In this document: piece by piece, positions 26,278-34,564 of the stretch
Position numbering within the stretch: position 1 is the first letter of the stretch
How the letters are laid out: each line of letters begins with the position of its first letter
NCBI GenBank assembly: GCA_027492585.1
Contig: JAPUEK010000033.1
Location: 1-64,000 of the forward strand
Direction of reading: 5' to 3'
Source: Paracoccaceae bacterium
GTDB taxonomy: Bacteria; Pseudomonadota; Alphaproteobacteria; Rhodobacterales; Rhodobacteraceae
Length of the DNA stretch: 64,000 bases
Notes under the pieces: model-generated
Told to the model about the DNA's origin: nothing
Databases searched by the model: none
What the model saw: the letters and a program-made list of their open reading frames with translations, nothing else
Translations under genes and position numbers: made by a program

Positions 26278-27227
26278 CAGAGCATGTCCCCCGAAAGATA
26301 GCTGTCATGGATGATCGCGCCGAGCCCGGCCGCCTCACGGATGAAGCGCGACAGGAACTCATGCAGGCCCTCGTCGAAGATCGTCTCCGGGGTCTGCGCC
26401 TCAAGCCCGGCCAGGAGCGCGCTTACCGCGTCCTGCGCCGGGGTGGCGCGGCCGTACAGCTTCGCCAGCCGCCCGAGGTGGTTGTGCATCCCGGCGACGC
26501 AGGTGATCAGCGCCCGCGGGCATTGCGGGTTCAGGATCAGGAAATGGGCGATCTTGGCGGCGGTGATCTCGCCCCCATAGGCCCAGTGGAAGGCCCGGTG
26601 CGCCGACAGCGCCCGCAACAGCATCGACCACTGGTCATTGTCCAGCCCGGAGCCGACATAATCGGCGCGCGGCAGCAGGACGTAGTATTTCACGTCCATC
26701 AGCCGCGCCGTGGCATCGGCGCGTTCCAGATAATAGCCGATGTTCAGGAAGTTGTAGCCGTCGTTCCGCAGCAGAGTGGCGTCGATGGCGCCGCGCACCA
26801 TCGCGGCATGGCGCATCACCCAATCGGTCAGCCGCGACAGCTCCTGCGTCTCGCGCGGCTGGGCCTCGATCTGGCGCAACTCCTGAAAGGCGGTGTTGAG
26901 CGCATCCCAGACCTGCGTGGTCAGCGCCGTCCGCACGATCCGCCCGCTTTCGCGCGCCGCCGTGATGCAGGACGCGACGGAGTTCGGGTTGTCCCGATCG
27001 AAGAACAGGAAGCTTTCGATCAGATGCTGCTCGGCCACCCCGTATTTCGCCATATAGCCGCTGGCATTGCCCGAGGCGCGCAAAAGGCTGTCCCAATCGT
27101 TGCGATAGCCGCTGGCCGAGGGCAGGAGCGAGATCCGCGCCCCCACCTCCAGCAGCCGGGCCGAGGTCTCGGCGCGCTCCATGTAGCGGGCGATCCAGTA
27201 GAGGTTGTCTGCGGTCCGTGAAAGCAT
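26277..27227 (-). CDS. alpha-E domain protein (DUF403)
   Basis: 316 residues, starting at MLSRTADNLYWIARYMERAE; the frame is open upstream, but this ATG begins the family domain. It is nearly all alpha-helical, as the family name indicates, with conserved blocks such as YNFLNIGYYLERADATARLMD near residue 170. It has no known catalytic residues. Alpha-E proteins are encoded with circularly permuted ATP-grasp ligases and transglutaminases and are presumed partners of the ligase. It starts 5 bp after the ATP-grasp stop and overlaps the transglutaminase start. Confidence 0.9.
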   Translation of the reverse strand: MLSRTADNLYWIARYMERAETSARLLEVGARISLLPSASGYRNDWDSLLRASGNASGYMAKYGVAEQHLIESFLFFDRDNPNSVASCITAARESGRIVRTALTTQVWDALNTAFQELRQIEAQPRETQELSRLTDWVMRHAAMVRGAIDATLLRNDGYNFLNIGYYLERADATARLMDVKYYVLLPRADYVGSGLDNDQWSMLLRALSAHRAFHWAYGGEITAAKIAHFLILNPQCPRALITCVAGMHNHLGRLAKLYGRATPAQDAVSALLAGLEAQTPETIFDEGLHEFLSRFIREAAGLGAIIHDSYLSGDML

Positions 27228-27232
27228 ATCCG

Positions 27233-28645
27233 TTACTCCGCCAGAACCCAGGTATCCTTGACGCCGCCGCCCTGCGAGGAGTTGACGACCAGCGAGCCTT
27301 CGCGCAGGGCGACCCGCGTCAGCCCGCCGGGAACCAGCTCGATCCGCTCGCCCACAAGGCAATAGGGCCTGAGGTCCACATGGCGCGGGGCGATCCCCTC
27401 CTCGACGAAGGTGGGCGTGGTGGACAGCGCCAGCGTCGGCTGGGCGATGTAATTGCCCGGATCGGCCAGGATCAGCGCCCGGAATTCCTCGATCTGGGCC
27501 TTGGTGGATTTTGGCCCGACGAGCATCCCGTAGCCGCCGGAGCCATGGACCTCCTTCACCACCAGCTCCCCGAGGTTCGACAGCACATGGCCGAGGTCAT
27601 CGGCATTGGCGCATTTCCAGGTGGGGACGTTGTTGAGGATCGGCTCCTCACCCAGATAGAAGCGCACCATTTCCGGCACATAGGTATAGACGGCCTTGTC
27701 ATCGGCCACCCCTGCCCCCGGTGCGGAACAGATGCTGACCCCGCCGGAGCGGTAGACATCCATCAGCCCCGGCACGCCGAGCATGGAATCGGGGCGGAAG
27801 CACAGGGGGTCGATGAAGGCATCGTCGATACGGCGGTAGATCACATCGACGCGCTTCGGCCCCTCGGTCGTCCGCATGTAGACGAATTCGCCCTCGACAA
27901 AGAGGTCCGCACCCTCGACCAGCTCCACCCCCATCAGATCGGCCAGAAAGCTGTGCTCGTAATAGGCGGAGTTGAAATGGCCCGGCGTCAGGATCACCAC
28001 GGTCGGATCGCGGTCGCATTTGGCCGGGGCGACGGAGGCGAGCGTGCGGCGCAGCACCTCCGGGTAATGGTCGATGGGGGCGATGCGGTTTTCGCGGAAG
28101 AGCGCCGGAAACATCCGCATCATCATCTCGCGGCTTTCGAGCATGTAGGACACGCCCGAGGGGGTACGGCAATTGTCCTCCAGCACATAGAAATCGGTCG
28201 GTCCGGTGCGGACGATATCGACGCCGACGATATGGGAATAGACCCCCTTCGGCGGCACGAAGCCCGAGACCGCCCGCTCATAGGCTTCGTTCTGGTAGAC
28301 GAGATTGGCCGGGATGCGTCCGGCGCGGACGATCTCTCCGCGCCCGTAGACATCGACCAGAAAGGCGTTGAGCGCCCGCGCGCGCTGCTTGATGCCGCGT
28401 TCGAGCTTGGCCCATTCGGAGTTGGTGAAGACGCGGGGGAACATGTCGAAGGGGATGAGCCGGTCCGGGTCGCCACCCTCGCCGTAGACGGCGAAGGTGA
28501 TGCCGATGCGGCGGAAAAGCGCCTCGGCTTCCGCCTGTTTGGCGAGGCGCTTGTCGGCGGGCATCGAGGCTGTCCAGTCGCCAAGGCGGGCATAGGGGCC
28601 GCGCACCGTGTCGCCGTCATACATCTCGTTGAAATAGGTGGTCAT
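27233..28645 (-). CDS. circularly permuted type 2 ATP-grasp protein
   Basis: 470 residues from MTTYFNEMYDGDTV, the family start; an eight-residue upstream extension is possible. It carries the DUF404/DUF407 ATP-grasp arrangement: FDMFPRVFTNSEWAKLERG, VDIVRTGPTDFYVLEDN with the acidic metal site, then PGHFNSAYYEHSFLADLMGV and KEVHGSGGYGMLVGP. The family is predicted to form amide bonds on peptides. It is the first gene of the four-gene Anbu operon, and its partners are likely the alpha-E, transglutaminase and Anbu proteins that follow. Confidence 0.9.
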   Translation of the reverse strand: MTTYFNEMYDGDTVRGPYARLGDWTASMPADKRLAKQAEAEALFRRIGITFAVYGEGGDPDRLIPFDMFPRVFTNSEWAKLERGIKQRARALNAFLVDVYGRGEIVRAGRIPANLVYQNEAYERAVSGFVPPKGVYSHIVGVDIVRTGPTDFYVLEDNCRTPSGVSYMLESREMMMRMFPALFRENRIAPIDHYPEVLRRTLASVAPAKCDRDPTVVILTPGHFNSAYYEHSFLADLMGVELVEGADLFVEGEFVYMRTTEGPKRVDVIYRRIDDAFIDPLCFRPDSMLGVPGLMDVYRSGGVSICSAPGAGVADDKAVYTYVPEMVRFYLGEEPILNNVPTWKCANADDLGHVLSNLGELVVKEVHGSGGYGMLVGPKSTKAQIEEFRALILADPGNYIAQPTLALSTTPTFVEEGIAPRHVDLRPYCLVGERIELVPGGLTRVALREGSLVVNSSQGGGVKDTWVLAE

Positions 28646-29069
28646 TCCCGCCCCCTTTGCACCCTGCACCCTGTCACGCTAAGGCCGCCGCTTGCGGATG
28701 GTAAAGGGAAAGACACGGGGCAGGTGCGAATTTCGGTGCAGATGCCCAAGATTTGGGCAGGGACACATGCACGACTGGAGGCGGCGGGAGCTTGCTCCGC
28801 TTGAGGAGGGAGGCCGGGAGAGGGCAAGCTGGCGGATGCCCACTCCCCATCCCTCTCCCACCTGCGGATGCTCCCCCCTCCCCATCCCTCCCCCACGATG
28901 GGGGGAGGGAGGCGCCTTTCGCCACAGCGCCCGCCTGCGGCCATTCCGTGCTCCCCTCCCCACGAGGGGGGGGAGGAAGGCGCCATTGGGCGAAGGTCGT
29001 GCCTGGTGAAGGGAGGCACTTCCCTCCCCCCTCGCGGGGGAGGGAGAGGGAGGGGGGGAGGGAGGGGGG
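28646..29069. repeat. low-complexity GC-skewed intergenic block
   Basis: No gene is supported. From about 28838 the DNA alternates C-rich CTCCCCATCCCTC tracts and G-rich GGGGGGAGGGAGG tracts, forming several imperfect hairpins, and GGCGCCTTTCGCC is mirrored by GGCGCCATTGGGCG. Arg/Pro-rich open frames here come from the composition. The block ends in a G run that serves as the Mu-like element insertion site (GGGGG, 29065-29069). Confidence 0.7.
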
Positions 29070-29076
29070 TGTGTGG

Positions 29077-29117
29077 TGTCACATGGTTTGTAAAGGTGAT
29101 GACAGATGGTTTGATTA
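29077..29117. repeat. right-end transposase-site-like repeats R1 and R2
   Basis: R1 is TGTCACATGGTTTG at 29077-29090 and R2 is TGACAGATGGTTTGATTA at 29100-29117, two direct copies 23 bp apart. They match the inverted copies at the other end of the element, as expected of MuA binding sites. Confidence 0.75.
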
Positions 29118-29169
29118 CGGAAGTGGCCGGGGGTCCGGAGCCTATCCCGGATGATCCGGCGGAGCCGTT

Positions 29170-29547
29170 TCAATTCCGGATGGCGCTTCCTTCCGCCTTG
29201 CGCTGTCTGCGCCGCCACTCCCAGATCGTGCTTCGGCCAACATGCCGCGAAGCAGGAAAGTGCTGCGCGATATCAGCCGCGATCTGATCGAAGGTCAACC
29301 TGTCAATCCGGGCCGCGGTGAAGGCTCGCAACTCTGGATCGCTGTCAATCTTCGGCGCACGTCCGGGCCGATGTTCACGGCGGTGAGCGCTGACCGGTGC
29401 AGAGGGCAGCGGCAGGGCGTTCAGGCCCTGTTGAAGGCTGGCTTCAACGGCGGTTTCAAGGGCTGTGATTGCCCGGCCCTGCGCGGCATGGCTGGCGCGC
29501 AATTCGGCCAGTGCCTGGATGAGATGATCTCCGGTGCCGGATGCCAT
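29170..29547 (-). CDS. phage-associated hypothetical protein with helix-turn-helix-like C-terminus
   Basis: 125 residues from the ATG at 29547, which has AGG 7 bp upstream; the frame is open to 29592. The N-terminal half is helical (LIQALAELRASHAAQGRAIT). The C-terminal half, RIDRLTFDQIAADIAQHFP then VGRSTIWEWRRRQR, has the shape of a helix-turn-helix. It is the last gene before the right end of the Mu-like element, downstream of G. Function unknown; DNA binding is an inference. Confidence 0.6.
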   Translation of the reverse strand: MASGTGDHLIQALAELRASHAAQGRAITALETAVEASLQQGLNALPLPSAPVSAHRREHRPGRAPKIDSDPELRAFTAARIDRLTFDQIAADIAQHFPASRHVGRSTIWEWRRRQRKAEGSAIRN

Positions 29548-29656
29548 GATTTGCCTACTTTCGGATAGGGTGGCCCGTGGCGGCACCGTCAAACACCGCC
29601 ACGGGCCGAAGGGCGCGCGTCAACTCGCAAATACCGCGCGCCTCATGCTGTCATCA

Positions 29657-30181
29657 TCAGGCCAAGCCGTTCACCACACTGGCGAAGAAGGCCTTGGTCC
29701 GGTCGAGAATCTCTTCCTCATCCCTGTCAGAGACACCCAGGAACGGACGAGCCGGAATGTCCCCCCAAGGCAATGGTGTGAAATAGTCCTGGCTGCGTGG
29801 GCGCTTTTCGGAGGGTTGGGTCCGGCCAATAGCCGCTCCGAAAGCACCTTGCTCCGCGCCTTCGTGCATGACAGCGGCATAGACGAGGTTGCTTCCGACC
29901 ACGACATGATCGGCAGCGGCCTGATGGGTCAGGGTGTACCCGAGAACGCCGGTCAGATGTAGTGTCTTGCCGCCATGTTCCTTGACCCGTTTGCTAGGCT
30001 CCCAAGCATGGCCGTCAGGATCGGTGTTGGTGGAGGTGATGCGCTCGGTCCCGCTGTTGACCAGCGCCTGACCAATGTCGTTCATGAGCGGAGTAAGATC
30101 ATCAAGGCTTCCGGCCATCCGCCATAGTGTCCTTATAACCGGATCGCTGTTCAGCGAGAATTCAAACCGTATACCTGCCAT
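29657..30181 (-). CDS. phage virion morphogenesis protein (Mu gpG-like)
   Basis: 174 residues, matching the phage virion morphogenesis family: FEFSLNSDPVIRTLWRMAG at the start, the central WEPSKRVKEHGGKTLHLTG and VGSNLVYAAVMHEGAEQGAF, and IPARPFLGVSDRDEEEI near the end. In Mu, gpG acts in head-tail morphogenesis. Here it lies after the I-like protease gene on the same strand with a 4-bp gap, an order opposite to Mu. Without other tail genes it probably has no assembly partner in this element. Confidence 0.82.
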   Translation of the reverse strand: MAGIRFEFSLNSDPVIRTLWRMAGSLDDLTPLMNDIGQALVNSGTERITSTNTDPDGHAWEPSKRVKEHGGKTLHLTGVLGYTLTHQAAADHVVVGSNLVYAAVMHEGAEQGAFGAAIGRTQPSEKRPRSQDYFTPLPWGDIPARPFLGVSDRDEEEILDRTKAFFASVVNGLA

Positions 30182-30185
30182 AACA

Positions 30186-31124
30186 CTACTCCACTTGGTC
30201 GGGGTCGAGACCGAGTTGCGAACAGATCGCGATCCGCTCATTGCTGCCCCGGAAGCGTCCGCGTTCCAGCAATTCGGGTGGCGGCTTCCGACCAGCCAGC
30301 AAGGGCGGGCCAAGATGGACCGCAGGGCGGGCGCAAGCCTCCCATGCCTCGAATGAGGCAAGGTTGCTGGACGCCAGTTCCTGCGCCCAGCCTTCCATTG
30401 CGGGCACGAGCTTGCCCGATGCGCGGGCGCGCTCAAGGGCGGATTCTACCTTATCGTCATGAAGCTCGGTCAGCAGCTTCATGTAGCTGGACGCCATTTC
30501 TTTGGCGGCACGGTTGTCGGTTTTCGTGCCATCTGCCGCTGCGATGATCGCCCGCGCCTTGCGGATCAGATCGGGAAGCGGCGTGTCCGGGGCCGCCCCG
30601 AGAGCCTCGCACAACATGGCGACCACGCTGGCGGCATCATCGGCAGGCGGATCAGCTTGAGCAGGTTCGCCCTCGACCGAGCAAAGCGCCCTCATGGCGA
30701 TGGCCGGAGCATTGGTCAGGCCCGCCCGCTTCACCGCCATGACCTCGCCCGCCTTCGTCACCATTACGACCGGGCTGATGAAGCGGTATTCCCGCCCGGT
30801 GATCTTGGCCTTCCCGGTCGGCGTCCAGGCGATCCGCGCCCAGATACCGTCATCGCGGGCCGCAAGCTCTTCAATCCAGCCCGCAGCCGGGGCCTCGGCT
30901 TCCTTGTGCTGATCCATGGCGTGATCCATGTCCACCGGCATTCCGCGTTCCAGATCACGGCGCGACCGTTCGATCACGGAGGCCATGTCTTTCACGATCC
31001 ACGGGCCGCGCTGGTCGTTCAGGTCGAATTTGCCGGATGGCAGGATCTGCACCCAGCTTTCTCCCTTGTCGGGGTCGATCTGCGGCAGCGGGACGGTATT
31101 CACTTCATCAAGAAAGCCAGCCAT
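30186..31124 (-). CDS. Mu-like phage protease/scaffold (gpI-like)
   Basis: 312 residues from MAGFLDEVNTVPLPQ; the 23-residue upstream extension is rejected because it overlaps the capsid gene. The region VDMDHAMDQHKEAEAPAAGW then IWARIAWTPTGKAKITGREY and FISPVVMVTKAGEV is characteristic of the Mu I protease family, which matures the head and whose C-terminal part acts as scaffold. It is spaced 4 bp after the T-like capsid gene. Confidence 0.85.
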   Translation of the reverse strand: MAGFLDEVNTVPLPQIDPDKGESWVQILPSGKFDLNDQRGPWIVKDMASVIERSRRDLERGMPVDMDHAMDQHKEAEAPAAGWIEELAARDDGIWARIAWTPTGKAKITGREYRFISPVVMVTKAGEVMAVKRAGLTNAPAIAMRALCSVEGEPAQADPPADDAASVVAMLCEALGAAPDTPLPDLIRKARAIIAAADGTKTDNRAAKEMASSYMKLLTELHDDKVESALERARASGKLVPAMEGWAQELASSNLASFEAWEACARPAVHLGPPLLAGRKPPPELLERGRFRGSNERIAICSQLGLDPDQVE

Positions 31125-31128
31125 GTGA

Positions 31129-32025
31129 TCAATCCTGAAGATAGGGCGACACGAGCAGTTCAGCCGAGCCGTGCCAGACATTCGTTCCGCCACCAGGCAT
31201 CTCTTCGGCCATCAGCAATCCCCTTGCCTCCGCCTCCAGTGACGGCGGCACAACCAAAAGGTTCGGCATTACCCCCATGATGCGACCGCCGTCATAGCGC
31301 ATGGCCTGCATGGCCTGACGGGCCAATGCATAGTTTGCAGGGCTCAGCCCCTGCCTCGATCCATAGGCGAACTGCCAGAGGCCAAACCCGGCATTTACCC
31401 GCGCCCGGATGCCATAGGTATACTCATCGTTGAAGAACACCCCGGTATCGCTGTCTTTGTCCACCCGCTGCATCTGGTAGGGAACGCGGGTCTGAAAGAC
31501 GAGCGGCTTGACCGGGCGGCTCACGTCCAGAAGGAACCAGGGCGTTCCGGTGCCGCCGCCAAAGTTCGAGACAGTGGTTTTGGCTTCGCCATCAAGGACA
31601 ACGGGATGATCCGTGTCGAAGAAAGGCTGGCCGTCATAGCATTCTGCCGTGAAGCCTTTCTTCAGCACCTCGAAGACCAGCTCGTCGGGATGCGACGCGG
31701 CGGCATGTGCCATCATGCTGATCTGGGGCGAGTAGATCCCGAGGCGATCATCCTCGATATCCTCGCGCCGCACCCGGATCGTGCTTTCGAACTTCCGGTT
31801 TTCCAGCGTGTAGCGGGCGGCCGCCACGCCCTTGATATGACGGGAACCGAGCCATTCCCGCATTTGCGGCATACCCGAAAGCCAGCCATAGGTTTCATCC
31901 GATCCGGTGGATTTCACATCCATCGCGATCTTGTTCCAGAAGGTCGGCGTGGCCTGCACGGCCTTGTTGAAGGCGGTATTGAAGCCGCTGAACATCTCGT
32001 TGAGCAGCGAGGCGGTGATATCCAT
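31129..32025 (-). CDS. Mu-like major head subunit (gpT-like)
   Basis: 298 residues, starting MDITASLLNEMFSGFNTAF. The longer open frame 5' of this runs through the Mor gene in another frame and is not used. The blocks TFWNKIAMDVKSTGSDETY, STIRVRREDIEDDRLGIYSP and HPDELVFEVLKKGF are those of the Mu gpT capsid family. It follows the Mor-like regulator by 2 bp. In Mu, T comes after I; here it precedes I. Confidence 0.87.
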   Translation of the reverse strand: MDITASLLNEMFSGFNTAFNKAVQATPTFWNKIAMDVKSTGSDETYGWLSGMPQMREWLGSRHIKGVAAARYTLENRKFESTIRVRREDIEDDRLGIYSPQISMMAHAAASHPDELVFEVLKKGFTAECYDGQPFFDTDHPVVLDGEAKTTVSNFGGGTGTPWFLLDVSRPVKPLVFQTRVPYQMQRVDKDSDTGVFFNDEYTYGIRARVNAGFGLWQFAYGSRQGLSPANYALARQAMQAMRYDGGRIMGVMPNLLVVPPSLEAEARGLLMAEEMPGGGTNVWHGSAELLVSPYLQD

Positions 32026-32027
32026 GG

Positions 32028-32405
32028 TCAGTCTTTCGCGAGTTGAGAGGAGGGGGCGACACCGAGATCCACACGCAGCTTTCGAACCCACATGCTGGTG
32101 ACGCCGTGTTTGGCAGCAATGTCGTTGGCCGTGAGGCCCGAGGTCAGGATGTCGCGCTTCAGACGCAGTGATTTCTGGATGCGCTCTGTGTGTCCCCAAG
32201 AGGGTACATCCAGCTTGCAGCCACCGAATTGCCCGACCAGCGCGGCGGTGATTTCCCGCCCAAGCGTTTCGACCAAGTGGCCGGTCACGGTTCTCGGAAT
32301 GTCGATCCGCCGCCCGCCGAAGGCTTTAACCAATGCAGAGGATGCCGCTTCGCCGCATCTTTCATTCAGGATAGCGATGACATTCGCGGTAGACCGCACC
32401 CGCAT
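32028..32405 (-). CDS. Mor/C-family transcription activator
   Basis: 125 residues. The N-terminal dimerisation part contains CGEAASSALVKAFGGRRIDIP and a second, repeat-like LVGQFGGCKLDVPSWGH. The C-terminal helix-turn-helix is SGLTANDIAAKHGVTSMWVRKLR. Mor activates the Mu middle promoter and C the late promoters. Here it directly precedes the T gene (2-bp gap), so it could activate the short morphogenesis operon from within. Confidence 0.85.
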   Translation of the reverse strand: MRVRSTANVIAILNERCGEAASSALVKAFGGRRIDIPRTVTGHLVETLGREITAALVGQFGGCKLDVPSWGHTERIQKSLRLKRDILTSGLTANDIAAKHGVTSMWVRKLRVDLGVAPSSQLAKD

Positions 32406-32879
32406 AGACAGACCTCCGACTTCCTGTCAGAAATCCTATGGAAGTGGGCAGAGGTTTTGCCGGGGGGAGTAGTTTCGGGGAACGGCGGCCAAGACCGCCG
32501 AGATGCTGTGGAGACTGATGAATGGCGACCCTTGGCAGTGACCCTGACCTCTACGACGCCAAAGCTTGGGGCAAGTTGGTCGAAGACTTGCGTGCCGCAT
32601 CGGGTGACGACGCCAGTCCGGACTATCTTGCCTATGTCGAAGCCCATCTCGCTGCCATTGAGAGGTTCGCGGAGAGGACGGCCACAGGGGCCTTCAGGTG
32701 TAGCGCGGGCAACCCCCGCAGAAAAGCCGAGTGGCCGTTTTTGAAGGCGCTCCGGCGTTTTTGAACGGTATTGGGTGCGAAGGTGTCGGCCCGCCCACGC
32801 CGGGCATGGTGCCGGAGCGAGGAACAGGAAGGGCGGCACCGTCCGGCACCGCCCCATGAACATAGTATATTGCGTGCCG
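32406..32879. other. gap between GemA and Mor genes of the Mu-like element
   Basis: On the minus strand, the coding strand of the element, these 474 bases show no convincing gene. Just below GemA the minus strand reads CAATATACTATG near 32862-32873, a possible -10-like element for middle transcription, next to an inverted GCGGTGCC/GGCACCGC-like repeat. One weak plus-strand frame is listed separately. Confidence 0.4.
32522..32764 (+). CDS. hypothetical small protein, antisense to the phage operon
   Basis: 80 residues. The first 55 look like plausible protein (LGSDPDLYDAKAWGKLVED, then SPDYLAYVEAHLAAIERFAE), and GGAG precedes the start. The last 25 are basic and low in information. It runs opposite to every other gene of the element except the repressor. 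It may be a cargo or moron gene fragment, or chance. No family recognised. Confidence 0.3.
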   Translation: MATLGSDPDLYDAKAWGKLVEDLRAASGDDASPDYLAYVEAHLAAIERFAERTATGAFRCSAGNPRRKAEWPFLKALRRF

Positions 32880-33299
32880 TCACACGACTCGACGCGGGCG
32901 GGCTTTCCATGCCTTCATGGCGGTGATCGCCTTGCGCGCGCCCTCCATGGTCAGGAAGCGCATGCTGTCCACCTTGTGGTATTTCCGCAGCCAGCCCAAC
33001 AAAGCCTCGTCATCGCATTCGCGGGCTTCGTGCAGTTCCCGCCAAAGCTCGCGGATCAGTTCAAGTTGGGCGAAAGTCGCCATGCCGGGACGATTGCCAT
33101 AGCGCGGAGCGCCCTTCCCGAGCGGCCGGAACCCGCAATATTCGAAGAACCCCATCATGGCTTCGAACCCGGCCTGATCAAGTTCGGTGGAACTGGTCAC
33201 GCCCGCGATCCGCACCAGCGCCTGCCGGTAAAGATCATCATCCAGACCGAGCTTGCCTTTGGCGACATGCAGGATCGTCTTCTGCGGTTTGCTGATCAT
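32880..33299 (-). CDS. phage regulatory protein GemA (Mu gp16-like)
   Basis: 139 residues from the ATG at 33299; an in-frame TTG two codons earlier is possible. The reading ISKPQKTILHVAKGKLGLDD, YRQALVRIAGVTSSTELDQA, then MATFAQLELIRELWRELHEA matches the GemA/gp16 domain family. In Mu, Gem influences host DNA topology and early lytic gene expression. It starts 2 bp after the stop of the preceding phage gene in the early operon. Confidence 0.85.
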   Translation of the reverse strand: MISKPQKTILHVAKGKLGLDDDLYRQALVRIAGVTSSTELDQAGFEAMMGFFEYCGFRPLGKGAPRYGNRPGMATFAQLELIRELWRELHEARECDDEALLGWLRKYHKVDSMRFLTMEGARKAITAMKAWKARPRRVV

Positions 33300-33301
33300 G
33301 G

Positions 33302-33739
33302 TCAATTCCGTTCCCCCGCCAATTCCGCCTGACGGCGCTCCTCCGCCTCGCGCGAAGCCTCGTGCCGGATGCTCAAATCGAGCCGATCCAGCACCCGAAC
33401 CTCTTTATCTTCGGTGCTTTCGATGGCGCGGGCGGCCAGCCGCATCATGGAGTTGACCGCAGGCCGATCCAGATCGTCCATATAGGCGAGGCCGGACAAG
33501 ACGCTGCGGACATCGTCCAGCAGTTCGATCACATCAGGAATCGCCGTGTCGATGGTGCGCCATTCCTCAACGGTCAGGGCGATGGTCCGGGAGGATTTCC
33601 GGGCCAGACGGTCCTGTTCCCGCATCCGTTCCGCCGCGATCTGTTTCGGGGTCTTGCCGGGAATGTAGATCGCCTTGCCTTCTGCGGCCATTTTCAGTCT
33701 CCACTCATGATCGGACAGGAATGCGTCGGGAGTCGTCAT
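33302..33739 (-). CDS. phage early-region hypothetical protein
   Basis: 145 residues with a charged, helical N-terminus (LARKSSRTIALTVEEWRTID). No family is recognised with confidence. It overlaps the stop of the MuB-like gene by 4 bp (ATGA) and ends 2 bp before GemA, so it is a genuine early-operon gene. Several Mu-like phages carry small unassigned genes at this position. Confidence 0.7.
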   Translation of the reverse strand: MTTPDAFLSDHEWRLKMAAEGKAIYIPGKTPKQIAAERMREQDRLARKSSRTIALTVEEWRTIDTAIPDVIELLDDVRSVLSGLAYMDDLDRPAVNSMMRLAARAIESTEDKEVRVLDRLDLSIRHEASREAEERRQAELAGERN

Positions 33740-34485
33740 TGCATGTCTCCCCCGATCAGCCCCATTTCCACGAGCGCAGCAGGCAGCAGGTCTTCGTCGA
33801 CGGCACCGCCATCGGAGCCGGTCCGGGTGATCAAAAGTGCGGTGTTGACGGTCCGCAGTCCGCCTTTGACCAGGGCGGCGCGATGCAGTATTGTGAACGA
33901 TGCCTTCCGCTGGACACCGAATGCCTGGGCGAGGTCGCGCACGTCGCCTTCCGTAACCTCGTCGATGATCACTGCCCGCAGCATCCGGCTTTGCAACTGC
34001 GGCATTTCGTCGATCATGCGGGCAAGGCGCAGATCACCGGCAAGCAAGAGGTCCGTCCGGCTTTCCTCGCAAAGAATGCGGGTCCAGTCCGCCCCTTCTT
34101 TCGTCAGGTGCTGAGCCTCGTCCACCATCAGCCAGATACCAGCACGTTTCAGCGCCTGGCCGATTTCCCGCCGCAGCGTGGCGATGGTGCTGCCCGTCGT
34201 CCTGATCCCGAGACCGAGTGCGTCGATAATGATTTCGGCCACGCCGAAGGCACCGCCTTCACCGGGCGCGATGGACACAAGCCGCGCATCCGGGGCGGAT
34301 TTCGCCAGCATTTCCAGCGTGGTGGACTTCCCGCAACCGGGCACACCGCAAACCATCGTCATGGCCGGGCGCGGCTGTGCCCGGATCATGTCCACCGACA
34401 GCAGGATGTTCTCCGCCGTGCTGGTGTGCACGAAGTCCGGCGCATCAGGCAGCGACGGCTTGGCAAGTTTCAGATGTTCTGCCAT
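33736..34485 (-). CDS. MuB-like transposition ATPase
   Basis: 249 residues, AAA+ ATPase. Walker A is VCGVPGCGKSTTLEML near residue 48, Walker B is IWLMVDEAQHL near residue 120, and a sensor-like LLLAGDLRLARMID lies near residue 148. MuB binds target DNA nonspecifically, forms filaments and stimulates MuA. It lacks the N-terminal Mu B DNA-binding appendage, as in many ExeA/TniB-like homologues. It follows MuA by 79 bp and overlaps the next gene. Confidence 0.88.
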   Translation of the reverse strand: MAEHLKLAKPSLPDAPDFVHTSTAENILLSVDMIRAQPRPAMTMVCGVPGCGKSTTLEMLAKSAPDARLVSIAPGEGGAFGVAEIIIDALGLGIRTTGSTIATLRREIGQALKRAGIWLMVDEAQHLTKEGADWTRILCEESRTDLLLAGDLRLARMIDEMPQLQSRMLRAVIIDEVTEGDVRDLAQAFGVQRKASFTILHRAALVKGGLRTVNTALLITRTGSDGGAVDEDLLPAALVEMGLIGGDMQ

Positions 34486-34564
34486 CTTCCTCTCCGTTCT
34501 GGACGGGTTTTACCCGCCGGTTTAGGCGTGAGGGGCAGCGTCCAAACCACCCCCTCACGCCGCT

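Noticed and set aside
28646-29069. Possible CRISPR or coding sequence in the C/G-rich block
   Set aside because: Repeats are irregular in length and spacing, and open frames are pure compositional artefacts.
32366-32863. Minus-strand frame between GemA and Mor
   Set aside because: Cys/Pro/Arg-rich with no family pattern or ribosome site; it crosses the Mor start in another frame.
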